From: Myxocyprinus asiaticus
Taxonomy: Eukaryota > Chordata > Actinopteri > Cypriniformes > Catostomidae
Assembly: GCF_019703515.2 (NCBI RefSeq)
Contig: NC_059348.1
Coordinates: forward strand, 22,120,156 to 22,184,155
DNA length: 64,000 nucleotides
Direction: 5' to 3'
Made by a program: the position numbers and the translations under genes. The notes below the pieces were generated by a model, which saw only the letters and a list, made by a program, of their open reading frames with translations, was not told the DNA's origin and ran no database searches. This document shows, one piece after another, positions 25,467-38,100 of the stretch (position 1 is the stretch's first letter; each line of letters begins with the position of its first letter).

Positions 25467-27779
25467 CCGCAGCTTACCTCACTCTAGCGACAGTCTTTCC
25501 GGCATATGGCCCCACCCATTTACCCGCAACAGATCTATGCAGTGAGAGACCTGAATGCAACTCTGCTGCGAAGCATTTGCCCTCTTCAGATAAACTCCTC
25601 CATCGCAAATAATCACATTATTTAACAGTCGCTGCAGCAGCAGCTCTCTATTTTTATACTTTGAAGCATTGGCGGCTGCCATATTAACTGTTGTGTTCTA
25701 ACCTGTCTTTCCAATTGCAGCTTCAATTTAAGGAGGCATTTTATTCCCATGCACTCCAGTGCTTCAATCTGGTTCTACCACACAGGTGGTTCCACTCAGC
25801 TTAATTACTGCATTTCAGCTGTCTCTCACTCTCTCACAGCTCCAGAGAAAACTCCTCACGCAAGTCAGTCCATTCAATAATGATCTCAAATCCATTTGTC
25901 CTGCATATCCTAATGCAGTGCAGAGCTGCAGATATTTTTATTCTTATATCATTTTATTTCGTTGCTCACATTAAATTGTTCTTAAAGCTGTATTCCCAGG
26001 AAGACGTGAATACTGTACAGCTGGTAGTTGATGGGGTTTCAGGCCTCTGCAATCAATCTTCTCAATTATCCATTTTTCATATCCCTCATACTGCATCAAT
26101 TTCACTTTTCAAGCGGCAATATTTCATTTTACTAGATTATTCGTTTCACAACGATCATGGTAGGTGATCATGCACTCCGCCAGCATGGCGGCAGCGCCAC
26201 GCCGGAGACTGAGTTTTGGTTCACAAATGTTGATCTGTTTACCACAGTGTTTGCATGCCTGAGTGTACTCCCCAACGGGAATCAGGTTCAACTATTCTTG
26301 CATGCCATTATGCATTATTTCTTCAGTGTACGGGGTCTAATTACATCCATTAAATTGAGATGATGCTTCTCATGTTCTGCTGGTCGCTCCTATCGCACGT
26401 CAAATCACAAAGTGTTTCTTGACTTCATATGTCTACATCCACTGTTCTTGGATTGGCACACGGAGGGCTAATCACTGGCACGCCAGCAACAGCAAGAAAG
26501 GAGTAGACTATTTTATTCATATGAAATTCTGCACCAGCATTCCAATCTACATCTTGATGTAATCCTTCCTCATGATCACGCAGCGTGTTTTCATGAGCTG
26601 AATGGGAGGCTAAACAAAAAGTTAAAATGTGACGAGACTGCAGTATACCCAAAAGACTCATGCAGCGCGTGCAAGCCATTCGTGCATCACGAGCCGGCAG
26701 CGCTTCACTTTTGATTAATCGCGCAAGTAAACGTGCCCGCTTTGCTTTGGTCAGGCTGCGCAGATGACAGCCAAACGTGTTTCATTTGTTTCTTTTTGCT
26801 TTCAGAACTACATGCAATAAGGAAAACACTGCTATTAATCCTTGGTCCTTAAACCATGGTCACACACAAAATTACATTAAACGATTAAAAGAGAAAACCT
26901 CTCACCCTCTGAGCCTCTGACACCTAGTGGTAGGCATTGCTCATTACATTTTCATATTTAATTAACAGCACAATGAAGATTGCTGCTCTAATTCAAGATA
27001 AATCAAGGTACATATTCCTATATCCAGCTATGTTACAGGTTTCACTTTATTAGAGTCATTCTGGCATCATTACAGTTTAGAGATTTGTATTTTATGGGTT
27101 ACTAAAACTATTAACTACTTTATTAGTATAGGATTATGAAGCTTTCTAAACAATGGGGATTTATCACAAACATTTGAAATTCAAGCTTCATTACTCAAGT
27201 TTCTACATGCAGTTCATTTTCTGAATTCTGTATGATGGTCAAAACATAAGTGCCCCATTAATGCTCTCTATATTAGTTTAACAACATTACAATTATTTTA
27301 AGTTATCAATGCAATTTGGTCATTTTGCCCCATTTACCACACACAGTATGTGCTCGTGGTCGTGGCAGTAACACTTAGTAGCAGGTATGTGAAAGGTATA
27401 ATTATAACTATATTGGGATAAGTACAGAGCTGCAGCTCTTTTATTGCCAGATAATTTTATTCTGTTGCTCACATTGTTCCTAAATGTTCCATATTTCACA
27501 GATTTGTGATAACTCCAAAAGGTTCACCTTCATGTGACTAATTTGTCTTTTCTACATGGCAACTGCGCCATCCTCATGGGTACCAATATTACTTCCAGCA
27601 GGTGTCTGCGAGTCCATTTACATTTCTTTCACAGGATTGTATGCAGGTTTTCTACCACTTTTTTAGGTGTCTTTCCAAGACTTTACTTCCACCTTCCAAG
27701 GGATTTTGATTCGGCCACCTACCTAACCCCGCAGGGCTATGCTACAGCAGTGCCCCGCTTGAATGTAATTGTAATCATC

Positions 27780-28286
27780 ATGTTTTTCTAACTAACTTTT
27801 GCTTCCCTTACATGTGTGTACAAATGTAATTGCCATGTTTTCCTAACTAACCTTTTGCTTCCCTTACAGGTGCGTACAAATGAAACTGGCATGTTTTTCT
27901 AACTAACCTTTTGCTTCCTTTACAGGTACGTAAACAGTAACTTCTATTTTCATTATTTCACTCTCAACTTCTATGTTTGAAACCTTTATCGAAGTGCATC
28001 TACAACAATGGAAGCTCCTTCATTCCTCCAGTTGATACTGCTGCGGCAGCACCCTGCTTGATACTGCCACAGCAGTGCCCCGCTTGATGCTGCCACAGCA
28101 GTGCCTCACTTGACTGCCGCAGCAGCGACCTACTCGAATGCATTTGTAATTGTAATGTTTTCCTAACTTTTTGCTTTCCTTACAGGCATGTACAAATATA
28201 ATTGTCATGTTCTCCTAACTAACCTTTTGCTTCCCGTACAGGCAGTGATTTTGATAAAATTGCAGTAAACATCCGAAAACTCAGAG
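27780..28286 (+). repeat. Array of 56-bp acceptor-like units and 26-bp CAGCAG units
   Basis: Five units share 'catgtttt(t/c)ctaactaacctttt' (here split) followed by 'gcttcccttacag'. The AG or its mutated form ends at 27813 (AT), 27869, 27925, 28185 and 28241; spacings are 56, 56, 260 and 56 bp. The second and third units read ACAG directly followed by GTGCGT and GTACGT. Between the third and fourth lie four units of exactly 26 bp starting at 28032, 28058, 28084 and 28110, of the form ttgatactgccacagcagtg plus 'ccccgc'. A lone similar 26-bp unit precedes the first acceptor unit (about 27737-27762). After the last acceptor, 45 nt run to a gtgagt donor at 28287. Confidence 0.8.
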
Positions 28287-31038
28287 GTGAGTTTAACAAC
28301 ACTCGACACGTGCAACAGCATCGGTGGCCGTCAAGCGATCAGTGGTCCAGTTCCAGAAGAGCATGCATGTTTAAGGTTGTCTGGACTCAAATGTATTTTT
28401 GCAAATTGTTTAGCCGCTGGGTGCAGTCAAAACTACAGACTTAAAAAAAAGCTGTTACAGAAGTGATGTCAGCTCATATGCACAACCTTTTTTCACAAGA
28501 GGCAAAACGATGATGAAAACCGAACCTTCAAAGAAAATACATAGGAAAATTTGTTTTTATTTTCCATTCTTTTCTGTAGTGTTCATAAAAAGATTATGTG
28601 AATTGTCATTGAACTTGCCTATGCATATATCCTGACAGTGTTCTACATCGTTCTCAATCCCGAACACCATCAAATCAGTGTATTCACCATTTCTAATGTT
28701 TATTATCTGTACAAGTATCTGGCTCCTGTGTGCAAATTAATGTGTGTGCAGGATAAGCAAGGTCAATTTTGACCCTCACTGAAGGATAATAAATGAGGAT
28801 AATAAAAATAAAATAAAAGGAAAAACAGACATAATGCTCTTCAGTTTTAGGCTTCATTTATTTTGTGTAAAAAGAGAGTTCTACATTAGATTGCCATTGT
28901 TCTCTTATGTGTGTTGATAACGACAAAGATACAGACTTTAGCAGATCTAAATATTCTTTCTCAGTTTTCATAAACCCTACATTGTATGTTTTTATTTTCA
29001 AAGTAAAGTTAAACATTGCGCTTAATAAACGGTTCTACTACAGCATTATTTGTCACGGTCGCATACATGTCTAAAGATACAATAATCTATAAAGCATTTA
29101 TGATCTATCCATGTGCTCGCTGTACTTCATTCTAAGAATCTTTTTGGGGGTAAATTTGGAGCTCGAGTCGAGCCTCTTCCTCGAGCCCCTCCTTTATCAC
29201 TCAAAGATTATATGGGCATGCGAACTCGTGTAGTGATCATAAATTAATTGGCCTGTTAAACATCATCTCTCTATTGCTTTATTTAACCCCTACTGCACTT
29301 TTGTCCAACACTGTTTACAGGGTTCGCACAAGGTCCTTGAAGTGCTTAAATTTAGATTTTAGAAATTTAAGAACTGGAATACCTGGAAAATCACCTTGTT
29401 TTGGTGAAAAGCGCTTGAGATTAAAACAGAACATTTCTTCTGTGTAATATGTGTCCATCAAAGATAAGATCCATGTACTCCAATTTCATTGAATAATGTG
29501 TCTTTTAATATCTTTTCTGTTCTTTATAGTCAGATAAAAAAGTAATGTTAAAAAGAACTGTATTTTAATAAACGCATCATGAAACACCTGCGTTGTTTCA
29601 TTCATAAGACAGTGTTTTTCCTTTTGCTCTAATGTAGAGTTGGGGTACTCGAGTTCGAGTTTTATTTTTATTGTAAACCACCAGGTAACATATGCACGTC
29701 TTTTTTTAGCCTACATCTCTGACACTTTTGAAGGACAATTCTGTTAAATTTATGACTCAAAATTATTATTCTCCATGTTTTTGCTGTTTAAGAAGAGCTC
29801 AAATAAATTTTCTTTGGTTGGTATTTAAAGATTTCAGACTGATTGCAGACCAACGTGGCTGCCGCTCAAGCAAATATCAGTTATTATTTTAAAAAAAATT
29901 ATCTTCTACGCCTCAGGGATTTAGGTACATGAACAGCACACAGAACCGCCCTGCATTGTGTGGTTTCCCGCAAATTAACTAGAAACTTACGTCCGTGATG
30001 ACATGGCCCCAATATTATCAGTGGGCTTTACCAGTGTTTTTGGATGTAGCATTTGCAGTCAAATCGTGAGACGTTACTTCTCAGCGAGTGCTAATTACTA
30101 CTATGTTGACTCATTTGTATGTACTGTATTTTCCCAAATCAGTCAGCAGATATTAGAAAAAAGATTCCGAAAGAAATCTCAGTATAGACTATTATATCTT
30201 TAGATAGGGATATTTTTAAATAAAACTAAATTAAATTGAAAGGACAAATTGAAAATGAAGTAGAAATAAAAACTAAATTAAAATTTGAAATAATAACTCT
30301 GGTTGTATAGACTAACGCAGCTTTAACTTTCTTTAGTCTATGTTTGAGTGGAGGGCAAAAAGCAACAAATAATTGAAAAGTCAACAGAACACAATAAGAA
30401 GTGTGTTGAAGGACAGTTTTGTCTTCATACACCTAAAGCATATAACTGCAGCAGTGTTAACTCCATGCACATGACAATACTCGCATTCACTGATTCACGG
30501 ATACGTCAGCCCACCTATGTAGAGCGCATATACTACATGTAGTGACAATTTGATTATTTTTTAAGTTTAATGTGAGATTCAAAATCTATTTATTTTGCTA
30601 TTTAGGCTCATAGCTCCCTGTGCACTTTATTTGCTGCTATTTTGAGTGTTTGAGGAAATTCCACTGCAATAAACATTCTTTATTCCTGCGTCCCAACTCC
30701 CACCACAGTTAACCGAATGTTAAAAACAGTAACCGTGCACATCCCTAGTCTGAACTGTAGCAATCATTGTGGACCAGGAAAATGACATTTCAGTCTTGCT
30801 TGATTTCCTCCCAATTTGGAATGATGCCATCCTGGACAGGTTGGTGGAGTTTGTAGACAAAAGAAACCGCAACATTAGCAATGTCATCTAAACCAACTTC
30901 CAAGACTGGCTGTGATTGACAGCTGTCTTGTCAAAAAAAACGTAGGGTTTCTACAGAGTTGCTTCATTTTAAATTCACCACTCTTTCTCCACCCATCGTC
31001 AATGCCTCAGGTGTGTTTCTGCAAACTGTGAAACGCTG

Positions 31039-31041
<3 letters not shown>

Positions 31042-31074
<33 letters not shown>
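31042..31074. repeat. (CA)n microsatellite
   Basis: Uninterrupted ca run. Confidence 0.95.
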
Positions 31075-31082
<8 letters not shown>

Positions 31083-31603
31083 CTACAGACTTTTGGTACT
31101 TTGGCTGGCTCAGTCTGGTACAGAGACAGTGTAAACTAGGGATGGGTGGCCTTAACTACATAAAAAATTATAATAATAAAAATACTCAACAAAAACAACT
31201 ATTTTTTTTTTATAAAGTATTATTTATTAAAACAAAACATTGTTTAATTGTTTCATATGCATGAGTCAAGAACCATTCCAACCAATTCAGTGAGTGAGTC
31301 ATAAGTCTAAATCAAACCAATAATCAACAACTCTACCAATAAGTTTGTGACTTATTTTTTAGTCTTTTTGGCCGATTGTTTTAATTTAACGATCGGCCAA
31401 TGCTGTTATCTGCATCCGCCGATCAGATGAAAAGACAATCGGTGATCGCTGTCAGGTGTAAAAATCCTAATTAGAGCATACCTAATATTCAAGCTGAATG
31501 GGTTCCAAAAATAATGATGAATAGTGGGCTGAGACCCAATCACAAAGTGGACAAAAACAGGTACACAGTGGGCAGGTACAATTTGAATATCAAAACGGCA
31601 GTG

Positions 31604-31628
31604 TTTTTTTTTTTTTTTTTTTTTTTTT
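31604..31628. repeat. Poly(T) run
   Basis: Twenty-five consecutive T. Confidence 0.95.
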
Positions 31629-33582
31629 ATACTGTTTGTGGCTGACATTTCTCAGTTTGATTCTTAAAGAGGATTCAAGTGTGATCCCTCAGTAGCCTAA
31701 GTTTTTTTATTGTCAGTAATTTTGGTCAAAAGTAACCACTTACTATTTATTTAATTTTTTTGTCTATCATATCGCAATTCAAATCAAAATTGCAATATTC
31801 TTCAGAATAATCGCAATATGACTTTTTATCCAAACTGTGCAGCCCTACATACAATGCTTGCTAAAATGAGAATGTCCCACCCCTAACCCCACCTGCTTCT
31901 GGCTAGCACGTAGCAAATCATGTTCACAGCTGTGACATAAACAAGATCAGCTTTTTATTTAAAAACAAAGGAACAAGTCATTCAATATTTCCAGCCCAAA
32001 CGTTCTTTCTCAATAGGAAATACATCAACACAGGAAAGAAAACTTCTTGTGAAACAATTTTATGGGGTCTTTAACCAAACTTCATGACAATAATATGATT
32101 CCAGCATTTTTTTTTAAATTGAACCAGTTTTGAAAAAGACCTGGTTCTTGATTCCCAACCAAGATTATAAAGTCATCTTTCTGCTCAATTAACTCAACCC
32201 ACAGTAACACCACACCTCCACCACTCTGTATACAAAGCATTCCATCCATATTGAACACCACCACACAGTCCTATTACATTTGAGAGTAGATACTGAGTCT
32301 TAGGGAGGGAACGGCACTCACTCAATGGGCGGTTAAAGATAATGGAGGTTCTAGCGGAGTGAAAATGGTTGAGGCACTCGGTGACAAGAGGTGAGAAAAA
32401 AAACAGCACACATGAGATAAGACTCGGTGCTCAGTAAACTGACCTTGTGTGTGTCGCTGTGTGTGTTTGTGTATGTCAGACTAAATAGGAGAGGGGCAAG
32501 GAGTTCAGCATGTGACTTTCAATATTTTCAATTCTGTGCACTTGTGATGTGGTGTGAATGCGGCTTGAGGCGAGAGAGAAAGAGAGAGTTGTGTCCACAT
32601 TGGTGAAAAAGCAAGATTGAATTGCATTTTCTGACAGAATGCACAAAATATTCACAAATTCAGGAACATTTAAATCAAAAAGTTAACCAGATAAACCATA
32701 CATTTGAAACTGAACGATAATACTATATTTCCATTCTTATTAGGGGAACACAAGGACTATTGTGTGATAGCAGCACAGTATGTGTCTGTCTGCCACAATA
32801 TGAGAGACAGTGAGTTTCTCCATCTTGTGTCTAATTATACTATTGCTCCTCTTTATAATTTTTTTAATGATTTTCATTCAGTTTTTTTCCCAGTTTTAAT
32901 AACTATTTTTTTTTCTTTGAGGTCATCTCTTTTATCTTTCTTTATCAATTATTAGTAGGCAGCTAAGCTTTTGACGCTTTGGCAATACAAATGTACATTT
33001 TAAATTGTCAAACCAATAAAGCACCTTGAAATCACTTGACGCAGTTTTCTGTCCTGCTTGGACGTATTTCCTATTTAAACAGGAAGTTTAGGATATACCG
33101 AAGGGCTCGTCCATTTCAAAAAAATAAAATAAAATTGCCAAAATGCTTTAGTTAGATCACTGCCATGAACTATGATTTATTAATCGGTTGAAGGTGATAT
33201 TAGGAAAAGGGACATTCTCATTCTAGAGGGTATCTGATTGGACACAAAAATGTGTTGTGCAAGATGAGTCATCAACATCTTTGGTTTGTTTTACCAGAAA
33301 AGAAAATCTTTCAATTTTAAATGTGTATATTTGCTATAAGTGAACTGTGTGAACATATCAGACTGATCATGAATTTACAAATTCATATGAATTTGGCAAC
33401 AGGAGGTCGAAAGCTCTGCTGGAGAAATCGGTTTGTGCTGACCGAAATTTGAACCACTGCCCCCAGTAGCTGAAGCTGGAAGCGTTGTTGAGGTGTAATG
33501 TCCACAGGGTGGTGCCAAAAGATTTGTATTTTTAGTTGTAAATAATGCAATACATTCAAGAGTAATGCATACCCTACTCCCT

Positions 33583-35075
33583 AATTGACCCTTTGCTAAG
33601 CTCCGCCCACCTTGGTCACAGTTGCTCACTCTGACAAGCTCAGCAGAACTCCCCATAAGAATGAATGGGAGACTGCCATGAATGGCGCGGTTTCTGGCAA
33701 AATATTCTCATAAAACAGAATGTATAATATTTTTATGTGGGCCAGAATGACACTGCAAGGCATATTAATCTGACGTTTTTGTAAAACAAATTGCTTAATT
33801 ATACAGTAATTTGATTGAAAATGTGGAGACTGAATCAGAACATTCACTTACTTGAAAAGAGAAAGCGTCTTTAAATGGCGATTCCACACCTGATGACATT
33901 AGCGCAAGTGAACAAAACTGTGTATAACATCTCATATCACACTCATTTTGATGGTGTGAACTCTTTATATACCATCACCTTCACTAAGACCTGAATCAAT
34001 ACACAAATGAATTAACATTAAGTTATTAGCTTTCATTTACCTTGGAGCAAATGTAGGTGTCCTCGCTGATGTTATACATGTTTGTTTGGGAATGAGTGCT
34101 GACACAGTTCAATCAATAGCATGCTCTTCTCCAGATTTATTTAAAGAGTTTTTAAAAAAGAAAGAAAAACACTGCATGTATCCTCTCTGGGTACTTTCCA
34201 TCACTACTACAAGTGACCCAGTAACAACTAGAGGTGTGTAAAAATATTGATATGTTAAAGTATTGTGTGCCAAATATCGATATTATTATTTAAATTTTTC
34301 CACATAAATATTATTGTGATGGGAAAAAAAAATTCTCTTTGCCAGATCCATCTGGGAATTCAACAACAGTCCCTTAGAAGGTGCAGCTGTCATGCTTTAC
34401 ATATAATCACCCTCCCTTACAAACATTTATCACGATTTTACAGTAGTAACATTAACTGAGGTATTTTGACAAAAATGTTAGTATCATAATAAACAGGCAA
34501 ACCTTCTAGGTGAAATCAAATATACTTTTGTATATTGAAACTGTGTTGTAATAAATAATGTTTTTGAAGTGTTTAGGCAACTATTGTTTTAGAAAGACTA
34601 GCTACATTGACCAAACCACAGAAATAGGAAGCCATTTTAGTCTTACATGCTTATGGCTTTGCATTGTACATAGATATTAGGGGAAAAAAAAACTGGCCTT
34701 GTTTTGTAAATTGGCGCTTTTATATTCATTTAACAATGCATTTGGTGATTTGAAAATAGTTCACTCAAGTCAGATGAAGACGAATGAGAAACATTGAGTG
34801 AAATATTGCAATATATTGTATTTTTGAATCTCAATACACCAAAAATAAAGAATCGCAATAATATTGTATCGAGAACTAAATATCGATATTAAATCATATT
34901 GCCAGTTACCTTGTGATTCCCACCCCTAGCAATAACGTTTTTTTTTGTTGGAACATTTCAATAAAATTCTGCTTAAAACTCCTAAAACACACATTACTCC
35001 CATAGGATGGCAGCAGCTGCTAAGACAGGATTGGTCAGAAATGCTTTTAATGCGGGGCTTAGCAAAAGGTCAATT
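33583..35075. mobile_element. Inverted-repeat element ('aattgaccctttgctaagc') with nested hAT
   Basis: Left aattgaccctttgctaagct at 33583; right ...gcggggcttagcaaaaggt + caatt ending 35075. The right side's reverse complement, aattgaccttttgctaagcc, matches the left at 18 of 20. No ORF. The 34229-34928 hAT lies inside, leaving about 0.8 kb of its own. I cannot fix a TSD. Confidence 0.6.
34229..34928. mobile_element. Non-autonomous hAT element, nested
   Basis: 700 bp. Left tagaggtgtgtaaaaatatt, right gtgattcccaccccta. Flanking octamers gtaacaac (34221-34228) and gcaataac (34929-34936) agree at 6 of 8. The subterminal regions contain 'aatatcgatatt' words in both halves, as in other fish elements of this group. 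No ORF. Confidence 0.65.
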
Positions 35076-35103
35076 CAAACTTCAACCCTAAACCTAACTG
35101 TAA

Positions 35104-35104
35104 A

Positions 35105-35136
<32 letters not shown>
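35104..35136. repeat. (TA)n microsatellite
   Basis: Ta run after a short poly(A). Confidence 0.95.
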
Positions 35137-35139
<3 letters not shown>

Positions 35140-38100
35140 GTGAAAATGCAACCCCAATCGCACTCACAATTATTTGTGTGAACATGATTACTACCTGTTA
35201 GTACATTAATGGGACCAAACCCCATGTCTCAGAGATACTTCCGTTGCACTACAAGGAAACATGTATGATGGGGAATGGCACTTGTCAGTAATTGGGTCGA
35301 TTTTAGGGTGCATGAACGTTTCAAAAGCAGCATGTTGATTTCCTGTGTGATAATGTTTAACATTTCAGAGTGTGCTAGAATAAAAATGTCTCTAAAGCAA
35401 GCAGACATGAACTAAAAGTCACAAAACTCAAATTTTTATTTCAGCACTTTTTAAACAAAGAGAGAGAGAGAGAGAGAGAGGACAGCAAAAGCGGCAGATG
35501 AGGTGACAGAGGGCGAGGGAGCAGCAGCAGTGTGTAAGAGAGGGGCCCTACACCACAGTTCTCTGTTCCTTTTAAAAATTAAAAACAACACACATTCTCT
35601 ATTACATTAATCCGGACAACTCGCAGGCCGCTTTCTCTGAGGGGAAAGGCAGAGCGTGTCACTGAATGAGGCAGACAAATCTTTTTTCTCTGGGACCCCG
35701 GCGGGTATTGACAAACCAGGGATGCATTTAGATAGCCCAATTAAAACGTGGAAATGAACCGACATGAGGCACTTTGAAAATGCTGCAGCCCACTCGTCTT
35801 CAGACCCTTCAAAGGCCAGACTCACCACAGAAAGCAAAGAAGGTTGTGGGGGGGGGGGTTAGACAGGAGAGAGCAAGGTGGTTCAGGGAGCTTCAAAAGG
35901 CAAGAAATATTCCTCCACAGCTGAGTAACTGGAGTCAGAGGCAAACAAAAGAGCAGAAATCTGAAATGGTCGACGATAGGCAGAGCTTTGCTTTCAGATT
36001 GACTTCACAGCCACGAAGCCATACCTCTCTGGACCCACACTATTTGTCTTAATTTGCAGCTTTTATGCTTCAACAATGACTGGTAATTGGACATATTTAT
36101 GTAGCACCATGCATTGGTGAGCTAAAAGCAATGGATCTTGCTTGGAAATGATGTGCATTTCTGAAATTCATGTACTCAGTAGATAAATATTCTGGGCATA
36201 TTATTCTCAAGTGGTTTGAGATTATTTTCTGGTTTTCCACTGTACTTGAAAATGGACTGTCTATAAAGATGGCACACCTCAGTAATCTGTGCCCATTACT
36301 TATTCCACTTCACATATTTTCTCTCTCTTTCCTTTAGACTTTCACTTTCTCTTCTTTATCCACCATTTGGATTTAAAGATCACCCAACAAATGCAAGTTC
36401 TGTCATAATTTACTCATCCTTATATCATTTTAAATATGTATGACATTCTATCTTCTGTGGAACACAAAAGGAGATGTTTAGCAGAATGTACAGAGTGCTC
36501 TTTTCCAAACGATTACAGTGAAAAGTCACTGTTAAGCTCCAAAAGTGATTGGCATATCATGATTGTTTACGAGACTTGCAACAACTTTTGCTGAGGGGAA
36601 GATATTCAGCAAAATGAATCAATAAATAAATAAAATACAATCTTGGTCTGTTCCACACACAAACCTATTGTTTGTTCTTCAGAAGTTCAAATATAGGGCC
36701 AAAAGTTGTAGAAATTTTATGGTATTTTTATTATGCTTTTCTATTTTCACTTTTGGAATCCCCATTGCTCATTCCCCATTCAAATTCCATGTATGGGAAA
36801 GAGAAGTGTGAACATGCAAATTATCTCCTTTTGTGTTCCTCGGAGGAAAGAAAGTCTATTTTAAACTGTATTAGTATTTGGAACAACATGAGGGTGAGTA
36901 GATGAAGTCTTTTGTAATTGATAAAGGCTAATGGATCTTTGTACCCTATGTTGGTAGAGCGCAGTGATTCCTTCTTTATCGTAGATGAAGAAAAAAATCA
37001 AACCAACTATTAAGTTGAATTGAACACCCAACTGGACGTTAACCAGTTTATGTTGAACAATGTCAAAATACGATGTCCTCGCCCACAAGAGGGGACTGGT
37101 GTCTACTCTGTCCAATGGCAGGTCAACAGGGCTGGGATGTAGGGGCCGTTTGATGAATAGCACAGAGAAGGCTGTGCCAGGCCTAAAGAGGGGACACATT
37201 TTTTTTTTTTTTACTGAGAGTCTCTCCAGTATCTCTCTGCTCTGCTTCTCTTCTTCAATACAACACTGCTCATTCATCTACAATACAACACTGCTCAAGC
37301 TATAGAGCAACAGCACTTCAAACCAGGGCATGGACATTCATTCTACAGAGGGGAATCATGAACAGAGACACTTAAATTTTAAGAATACACCAAAACAAAA
37401 ACAGAGGCTGGATTCAATGGGACAAAAATATTTCAACAAAATCTCTAATTGAGAGGGCAAACAGTACTACAATTAGCAGGAATAAACCAACATAGAAATT
37501 TTTACTGATATCAATAGCAAAAAAAATGTTTTTATTTTTTATTTTTATTTTTTTATGGCCGATACCAGTATATGGTCACTGATACAATATATCGGGCATC
37601 CAAATATATAGTATCTTTTTCTTTTGTGATCATTCAGAAACCTCTTCACAAGAAGCGATCTGTTTGGCACCACTACAGCCAAAATTAAAAGGCATTCGCA
37701 ACCCACATTACTTCTGTAATGTGAAATGTTTTGGATAAAAACGTGATATTCACGAGGGGAAAAAAAAATGTAGGGCTGGACTCAGGAATTGATTGGATCA
37801 TTACAAGTTTTCTCAATGTAACAGGTGTTTGAAGGAAAGGGGTTGAAAAACAGAGGACTTGGTTATGTCAGCCGAAAACCAAAGTTGTTTCAGAGACAGA
37901 GATAGATATTACTGACAAAAGATACAAAGATTTTTTTTTTTTTTAAATGTGCACATAGGAATTGCACATAAGAATGGAGGTACATAAGGTCAATTTTGAT
38001 TTCTTGATGACCTTAACAGCACACATAATCTTTCATTGATTTGTGGCGTTCAGAAAAGAAGAAAAACACAGAGGAGCTAGAGGAAATGTGAACCAAATCA

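Larger units (their letters stand above)
25389..29232 (+). mobile_element. 3.8-kb insert of unknown class, promoter- and splice-like signals
   Basis: Defined by comparison with the empty related copy at 59.4 kb. It holds no recognisable protein. In order: a TATATAAA box (25459-25466); an acceptor-like ctaacctgtctttccaattgcag shortened as 'ttccaattgcag' (ends about 25712); a 65-bp partial direct repeat (about 25919-25985 and 27427-27490); 26-bp and 56-bp tandem arrays (27780-28286); a possible 45-nt exon (28242-28286); and a right part with ctcgagtcgagcctcttcct (29161-29180). A TATA promoter plus splice-like sites suggests a retroelement-derived or RNA-producing element. Strand is taken from these signals and is tentative. 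Confidence 0.45.
25274..29346. mobile_element. hAT-type element remnant split by a 3.8-kb insert
   Basis: Left end tagggatgggactgtatatc at 25274. The two outer pieces (25274-25388 and 29233-29346) align end to end with the uninterrupted relative at 59284-59513. Shared words are 'aaaatttgcaacatt', 'gtccaca/gtccat', 'gtgatcataaat', 'atctctctattg' and 'gttcgcacaaggt'. The right terminus is not found after 29346, so it is incomplete. The middle part is a separate insertion. Confidence 0.65.
29347..33582. other. AT-rich DNA with orphan hAT ends
   Basis: No gene supported. Unpaired element ends: ccgtgcacatcccta (about 30733-30747) and ctgtgcagcccta (about 31835-31847) as right ends, and ctagggatgggtgg (about 31137) as a left end. 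It also has (CA)n at 31042-31074 and poly(T) at 31604-31628. Short ORFs have no domains. Confidence 0.45.

Noticed and set aside
25919..27490. Terminal direct repeats (LTRs) of the 3.8-kb insert
   Set aside because: The similarity around cagagctgcag at 25919 and 27427 is only about 65 bp and imperfect, and neither copy lies at an insert border.
28032..28135. CRISPR-like regular array
   Set aside because: Units are contiguous 26-bp tandem copies without unique spacers, in a vertebrate genome.
36861..37277. 138-codon minus frame
   Set aside because: No recognisable motif, crosses a poly(T) run, no homologous neighbour.
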